Source: Paramecium sonneborni (lineage: Eukaryota > Ciliophora > Oligohymenophorea > Peniculida > Parameciidae). Taken from it: a stretch of DNA of 64,000 nucleotides. Shown here piece by piece: positions 58,226 to 64,000 of this stretch (the stretch's first letter is position 1; the number at the start of each line of letters is the position of its first letter). The position numbers and the translations under genes were made by a program. The stretch spans positions 124,001 through 188,000 of the forward strand of contig CAJJDN010000088.1 in NCBI GenBank assembly GCA_905182985.1, written 5' to 3'. A model generated the notes under the pieces. That model had not been told where the DNA came from, did no database searches, and was given only the letters and a program-made list of their open reading frames with translations.

Positions 58226-61200
58226 ATGATTATTGACGAAGCTCCTATCTTAATTGAAGAAATTGCATAAGCTATGAATTAAGAAGCATTTTTATCATAA
58301 GAATATGAAATGCCTGGCAACAAATCAAGTAGAATGGCGATATTTCCTCCGCATTTTTATTTTGGAATTGAAGATAAAAGAAATGCATTAAATTATATTG
58401 CTCATGCTAAGGATGGAATTGAGTTCAAAATATAAATAGGATTTGAAATAAAAGATGAGAATGCTACAATTCTAGTGATTTGTAATGCTTTGAATGAAAA
58501 TCTTGACTAATCGTAATTTGTTAAATAGTATTATTATATAGGAAAATTTATAAATTATCTAGTACAATATTTTGTAAGAAAAACAAAAAATAAAAAGATG
58601 TAAAATTGGATACAAAAGAGATTATTTTAAGAATTCCTTTGACATAGAAATAAAAAGATGTTTAGTTTTGTTTAGTGAATGAAATTTAAATAGAAGTAGC
58701 TCCAAAATACAACAGTCGTGATGAAGTAGGTTTTACAGGGATTATAAATAATGCTGCTACATGTTATATGAATAGTGTATTTTAAATCTTATTTAATTTG
58801 GGAATATTCTAAAAGCTAGTTTATTCTATAGAATCTGATTAGTATAATCAATTTCCATGCACTGTAAGAATTAATTAATTATTGTAGTTGTAATCTTTGT
58901 TTTACAATCTTAAACATAGTAAGATAGCTATATCAACATAAGAAATAATAAAATCATTTAAATGGGATGTTGATTAATAAGCAATTTAATAAGATGTTTA
59001 AGAATTTATTATGGAAGTATTGAAAGCATTAGGAACAAAAGCTCCAGAGATAGAAAATGAAATAAACAATTTATTTTAGGGTATTCTAGAAAACCATATT
59101 AAAAATCAACATTTTGATAACAAAAATTAAGAGTAATTTATGGATATATAGCTTAATATTACTAATTCTTTAAGAGAATCTCTTGATTTATTTGTTGAAT
59201 ATGAACCATTAGATGCTTATATTCATGAAGAATTAGGTAAATAAGAAGCAATAAAGTATCATAAATTCAAAAAATTACCTCCTATTTTATTGATAAATTT
59301 AAAGAGATATTAATTTGATGGATAAGGATTTACAAAAAATCATGATAGTTTTTAATATGATAATATAATCAATTTCAAAAACTATTTAATAGATGAGGAA
59401 GATAAATATTATGAATTATATGCTGTATTAGTTCATAGAGGAGAGGCTATTAATCATGGTCATTATTATTGTTATATAAAACCATTTTTTTAATCATAAT
59501 AATGGTTTAAATTTGATGATAAATTTGTTACAAGAGCAACTTAGAAAGAAGTATTTTAAAATAATTTTGGTGGATAATATTAATTACCAGAATATAATGA
59601 AGATTTAGGTGAAGTTATTGTAGAAAATAAAAATAATCCAGAAACAGCTTATATGTTAGTTTATTTAGATAAAAATAATCAAGATATTTTATGTTTCCCA
59701 GAGAAATATCCTGAATGGATTTTAAAATAAGAATAAAAAATTAATGATTTGTAATTTGAATAAAAGAATTATATTTCAACATATTTATTCTCTCTTAATC
59801 ACTTGAATTTGAATTAGAATTCTTAAATTAAATTAGGAATTATATTTCATAGATAAGCATCTAATTAATCTATAGATTTTAATTCAGTTGAAGAATTTTT
59901 TGATTAATATACAACTCCTTTAATTGTACCTAAAACAATAACAGTTTAACAAATCATAGATTAATTATGTGATAGAATTAATATAAATAAAAATAATGCT
60001 CATTTATTAATTTATAGAATTACATAACTTAAACCAAATTTAGAATCTGTTGTTTTAATGCAACCATAAAAATAATTAACCTTTTATTTAGCTAATAAAT
60101 GTTTTCAAATGGCTTTAATGCTAATTTCAACAAATCTAGAAGATTAATAATTAATAAATAACTATTTAGGATTAGATAAAATAAAATTAGAATAAAATCT
60201 ATAAAATTGCAAAAGTGTTAAAGAATAAAAAACTAAAGAAAATAAAATAATTATTTTTATTAAGACTGTTAATAATATGGTAGTTTTATTTTAATAAGTT
60301 TTACTTTTTAATAAGGATGAAAGCATAGAAAATTACATAACTACTTTATTTAATCCAGAACTTAAAGTAAATATTTTATATTAAAATGATGGTATGTAAA
60401 TTTAACAATTTTCTAAATTTAAAAACACAGAATATTATTAAGTTTATTTAGATTATGAATATTAATTTTGGAATAAAATCTTTGAAATAGAAAAAATGAA
60501 AGAAGTTTTAATTAGAGTAGTTAATGAAAATTAATGTATTTCCTAATTATTTAATAAGGATGAATCTACTCAATAACTTTTAGAGTATTTAGCTTAATTA
60601 GAAGATTGTCATCCTGATAATATTTAGATTAAATATAAAGATAAAAAAGGTAATTATTAAATCTTACAATAACATATAAAAATAGATGAAATTATCTAAT
60701 ATGATAATAGTATAGCATATAAATAGACAGTAGTTCCAGTTGGAGCTATGAAAGAATAAATTAGTTTCTAAATAGAAAATTAAACTTATATCATTTAAAA
60801 AAGTATGAGTTTTACAGAATTTATGGAAAAAGAAAATCTTAAAGAAACTCTTCCCTTCTTAACATCTAAAAAAGATTAAAAGGCAGCTTTAGTCTTACTA
60901 GATCTTAATACCAAAATTTCTAAAACTATTTCTAAATATAATATAAGATTTATCAAACCATTAGTTTTAGGTAATGATATTTATGTGATTTGCTTTATAT
61001 AAAGTGTAGAAATTATCTTATTATGCAATCCTATAATACTTTTTATACCAAAAACATGTACAGCAGCTGAAATTACAAATTATATTATTGAGAATTTAAG
61101 TTAGAATCCAATAACATACAAAACATAATAAATCTAAATTACTTAAAATGCTATTTACAGTACAGAAGATTAGAAAACATAAAAATTTGATTTACAATTA

Positions 61201-61359
61201 AGAATTAAAATAAATAATTAAGAAGTTTCACAAGACATTGCTGTTCAAATAGGCTCATTATTCTCTGAAGATAAATAAGTAATACTTGTAATGACATTTT
61301 TGACCATCAGAGACACTAAGAATGATAAACTTAGATAAAAAGGGGTTTAAATTCTCTGA
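58226..61359 (+). CDS. ubiquitin-specific protease (USP family), 1034 residues
   Basis: Two exons with a 29-nt intron. The Cys box is FTGIINNAATCYMNSVFQIL (nucleophile near residue 171; the usual N-x-G is N-A-A). A QQDVQEF element follows. The substrate-pocket strand is PPILLINLKRYQFD. The His box is INHGHYYCYI near residue 402, with WFKFDD after it. The N-terminal 150 residues are beta-rich and could be a diverged MATH-like domain. The C-terminal 550 residues contain several predicted ubiquitin-like folds (for example KTITVQQIIDQLCDRI), resembling USP7/USP47 layout. It should remove ubiquitin from substrates. The start at 58226 is the first Met after an in-frame TGA. Confidence 0.9.
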
Positions 61360-62148
61360 ATAATATTATGTTAAATTTTAGAATCATATCTGTTTAGCAT
61401 ATTTTATATCAATTATATAACATATTTTTAAAATAATTAATTTTCTAATAATAATTATTTATAAAGACACTGGAAATTAATTAAATTGATGTTAAACAAT
61501 AACTATTAACCAATTAGATCAATTAAGTATCCTAAAATTTTATGAATTATTAATCTTCTCCTTATTTTCCAATTTAGAATTTTTATTATTAAATAATAAT
61601 TTTACATTAGTATTATATTTATATAGAGCATTTTAAGATCTATAGTTTATTTTCGCTCATTAAATTGTTTAAAAATTGTTAAGTATTTAGCTTTTATATT
61701 CATTCAATTTGAACACTCTTTAAAAATAAAAAAATTATAAATATTTCTAAATTACATTATTACTAGTTTGGTTGATAAAATAATTAAATGATCACTTTTA
61801 ATAATACAATATAATTTATTCAGAAATAGTATTTTCAGATACTTTTAAGGTATTCAAAGTTTATGATAACATTAATATAGAATTCATATTCTCAATAATT
61901 TTAAAAAATCTTTTTTTTGAAGTATTTTTAGAATATTTAAGAATTTTGAAGTTCTTTGATATAAATCTTAAATTGTTAAATACCTCCTAATAAATCTTTG
62001 ATTTTTTAAATCGAAAATTTTAAGAAAATTACTATTTTATTTTAATATTGAAATGAATTTACTTATTAAGAGACATTCTTTTTTAATAAGATGTGAAGTT
62101 TAGAAATAAATAAAAATATTGATAAGATAACAATATATCAATAAAATA
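61360..62148. other. convergent 3' spacer, nothing seen
   Basis: 789 bp of AT-rich DNA between the USP stop and the stop of the next minus-strand gene. No frame with coding character and no RNA gene seen. Confidence 0.45.
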
Positions 62149-63132
62149 TCAATAAGTGTTTATTACTATTCCAGGAATGCAAGATTAAGTTAGACTTTAT
62201 TTAACTTAAACAGATTAATTTATGTTTTCAGTTTCTTTATTGAGAAACTTGATTTCTCCAAAACTAACACTTTTACCAGCAAACATAAATAAATTAAAAC
62301 TTTCATTTGATTAGGAGATTAAAGATAGTGAATATGTCATTCCTTTTTTTAAATAAACTCCTTAATCTAATTCAATAAAATAGCAATTATTAACAATTTT
62401 AAATTTAGAATGTTGAATTTTGATAATTTGATCATAAATTGAAATACTTAAGTCTATTCCTTCATGTATTCTAAATAAAAGAACTACATCTTTATTTTAA
62501 TCATTTATATGTTAATCAAATTGATTTTATCCTTAAAAAAGTTAAGTTAAAAGGAATCCTGATAAAACAACATTTTAAAGTGGTAAAATATTTTCAGCTA
62601 CACCACAATTTTTAGTAAAATTAAATGCTACTTTTCTATCATTAGATTTTGCAAATGTTTTATGTTTCCAAATTTCGTTGTTAGGATTTGGTTAATTTTA
62701 ATTCATAATCTTTTTAGGATCTTTTTTATTTAAATCAATTAAATTATGAATATTTTTTATCATAAATTAAGTTGAATTTTGAAGTTCAATCATTAATCTA
62801 ATAGCTTATTAAAAATTTAAGAGATTTAGTTATTCAACATTATTATGAAATATTAAATTATCTTTAGAATTTGAAAAAGTAGGAATCAATCTAAATAATT
62901 CTGTTGATTTTTAATCAAAATTTCTATCATTTGATTATGTAAATATATTTTCCATTAGATTTAATTGTTAAAAAAGTTAATCTTCTTAAAGGAGTTCAAT
63001 TTTTTGATAAATAATTTTTTCTAATTCATTTAATTATTGATTAAATTGAGATCTTATCTTACTAATCAATAAAATAAGTTTATCTAATTATTATTGATCA
63101 TCTGAAAAGAGTTTTTATGAAAAGTATTTCAT
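62149..63132 (-). CDS. coiled-coil protein with beta-rich C-terminal domain, 327 residues
   Basis: An uninterrupted frame. Residues 1-80 form a Gln/Leu/Glu coiled coil and residues 80-165 a further helical region. From about residue 185 a beta-rich module appears: KVAFNFTKNCGVAENILPL, then VVLLFRIHEGIDLSISIYDQ, then GVYLKKGMTYSLSLISQS. The coil-plus-sandwich layout is reminiscent of TRIM or PHR-like proteins, but no diagnostic motif is present. It is divergent from the kinase gene at 63252 by 119 bp. Confidence 0.65.
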
Positions 63133-63251
63133 AATCGAAATAATGAAAATTAATATAAAAATTTATAAAAGAAAATGAGTATTTAAATAATTTTCTGTAC
63201 AATTACGATAATAATAAAATTATTGTATAAATATATAAAATAAAAATTAAA

Positions 63252-64000
63252 ATGTTCTTGAATTGCTGTCCTAATGTTTATTCTTTGCTCTTAAAAACAT
63301 AAATCTAATTTATTGACCCTGATATATTATTGTAGATAGACTTAAAAGACTCATATTAAGTAATATTAAAAAAAGAATAATTACACATATATAAATAAGG
63401 AGAACGAATTTCTTCATTGTAGTTATATTTTCCTAATTTAATAAAATGGAAATTTGAAAAAGGATTAGTTGGATTTACAATAGATAATGAAACTTATATG
63501 ACTGATTAAGCTTATAAATTAAAAGAACATCTAAATGGAAGATTATTTTTTTCTAAAATTCAAGATTTCTATACTCCACTTTAAATATTAGGAAAAGGTA
63601 GTAGTGCAAAAGTGTTACTTGTAAAATCAAAAATAGGAGATTAATATTATGCTGCAAAATGTGTTCCAAGGACTGAATCAATAATTTAAGAGATTGAAAT
63701 TAATAATCTTTTAGATCATAAAGCTTTTGTAAAAATAAAAGAAGTCTTTTTAGGTGATACAAGTTATTATATTATAATGGATTTATTATCTGGAAAGAAT
63801 TTAACATAATTACTTAAAAATTAACATACTGGTTTAACAGTTGAATAGTGTAAATTGATAATGCATGTAAATAAATAGTTAAATAGGCATTATTAAGTGG
63901 AATTGATTACATGCATTAAAAAAATGTTATGCATAGAGATATTAAACCTGACAATGTGATTTTGGAAAAGATTGACAATCTTACAACATTAAAAATCGTA
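63252..64000 (+). CDS. protein kinase with N-terminal PH-like region (runs off the right edge)
   Basis: Two exons so far; a 20-nt intron (GTA...TAG) restores the frame. Residues 1-105 look beta-rich and include a YQVILKKEQLHIYKQG element, similar to the PH-like head found on many Paramecium kinases. The kinase domain starts about residue 112: LGKGSSAKVLLVKS with the lysine in YYAAKCV, then MDLLSGKNLTQLL, and the catalytic loop MHRDIKPDNVIL. It most resembles the CAMK/AGC group. The activation segment and C-lobe lie beyond the window. Confidence 0.85.

Noticed and set aside
1..64000. tRNA, rRNA, CRISPR arrays, transposase genes, telomeric repeats
   Set aside because: I looked for tRNA T-arm motifs, regular short repeats, transposase motifs and C4A2/C3A3 telomere runs and found none.

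Overview
The window looks like ciliate macronuclear DNA, most likely Paramecium. It is very AT-rich. Every convincing reading frame runs through many in-frame TAA and TAG codons (read as Gln) and ends only at TGA. Genes are cut by tiny introns of about 20-31 nt that start GTA and end AG. With TAA/TAG treated as stops the genes shatter, so the gene models here were read by hand with the ciliate code. For almost every model the length minus the introns is a whole number of codons, which is an internal check.

Layout. 1-5.7 kb: the end of an unrecognised gene and a giant secreted protein with tandem concanavalin/LamG-like repeats. 6.4-16 kb: a small two-TM protein, an LRR/EF-hand protein, a 92-aa membrane protein, a MORN/IQ protein with acylation signals, a C2-domain membrane protein and a coiled-coil protein ending in a degenerate kinesin-like domain. 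16-21.3 kb: an adaptin-ear-like protein (duplicated by assembly), a transmembrane RING-H2 E3 ligase, two low-complexity proteins and URM1. 21.4-31 kb: a B-box/coiled-coil protein, a type I DnaJ, several coiled-coil proteins, a membrane protein and ribosomal protein eS28. 31-39 kb: an EF-hand protein, a PSTAIRE cyclin-dependent kinase, an unresolved gene pair, an Atg8 family protein, an alveolin and a neighbour of unknown function. 39-44.3 kb: a REEP/HVA22 protein, a multi-TM protein, LC8 dynein light chain and two basic proteins. 46.8-50.4 kb: two tandem SIMPL-domain proteins and a coiled-coil protein. 52-64 kb: an acylated basic protein, a tetraspanin-like protein, a BET-like protein with a NET domain, a NEK-like kinase, a TM protein, a large USP deubiquitinase, a coiled-coil protein and the start of another protein kinase.

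Three places carry perfect direct repeats (1122, 1141 and 521 bp) separated only by n characters. They are best read as unmerged contig overlaps, not biology. They duplicate the adaptin-like gene and pieces of the alveolin, its neighbour and a SIMPL gene.

The genes do not form a pathway. They are ordinary eukaryotic housekeeping, cytoskeletal, cortical and signalling genes packed tightly, with spacers as short as 19-25 bp. I saw no rRNA, tRNA, CRISPR, transposon or telomere. I found no clear new multi-gene system; the more unusual items are the repeat lectin-like protein, the kinesin-like pseudo-motor, the SIMPL pair, the BET-like protein with a shortened bromodomain, and the NEK-like kinase with altered catalytic motifs.
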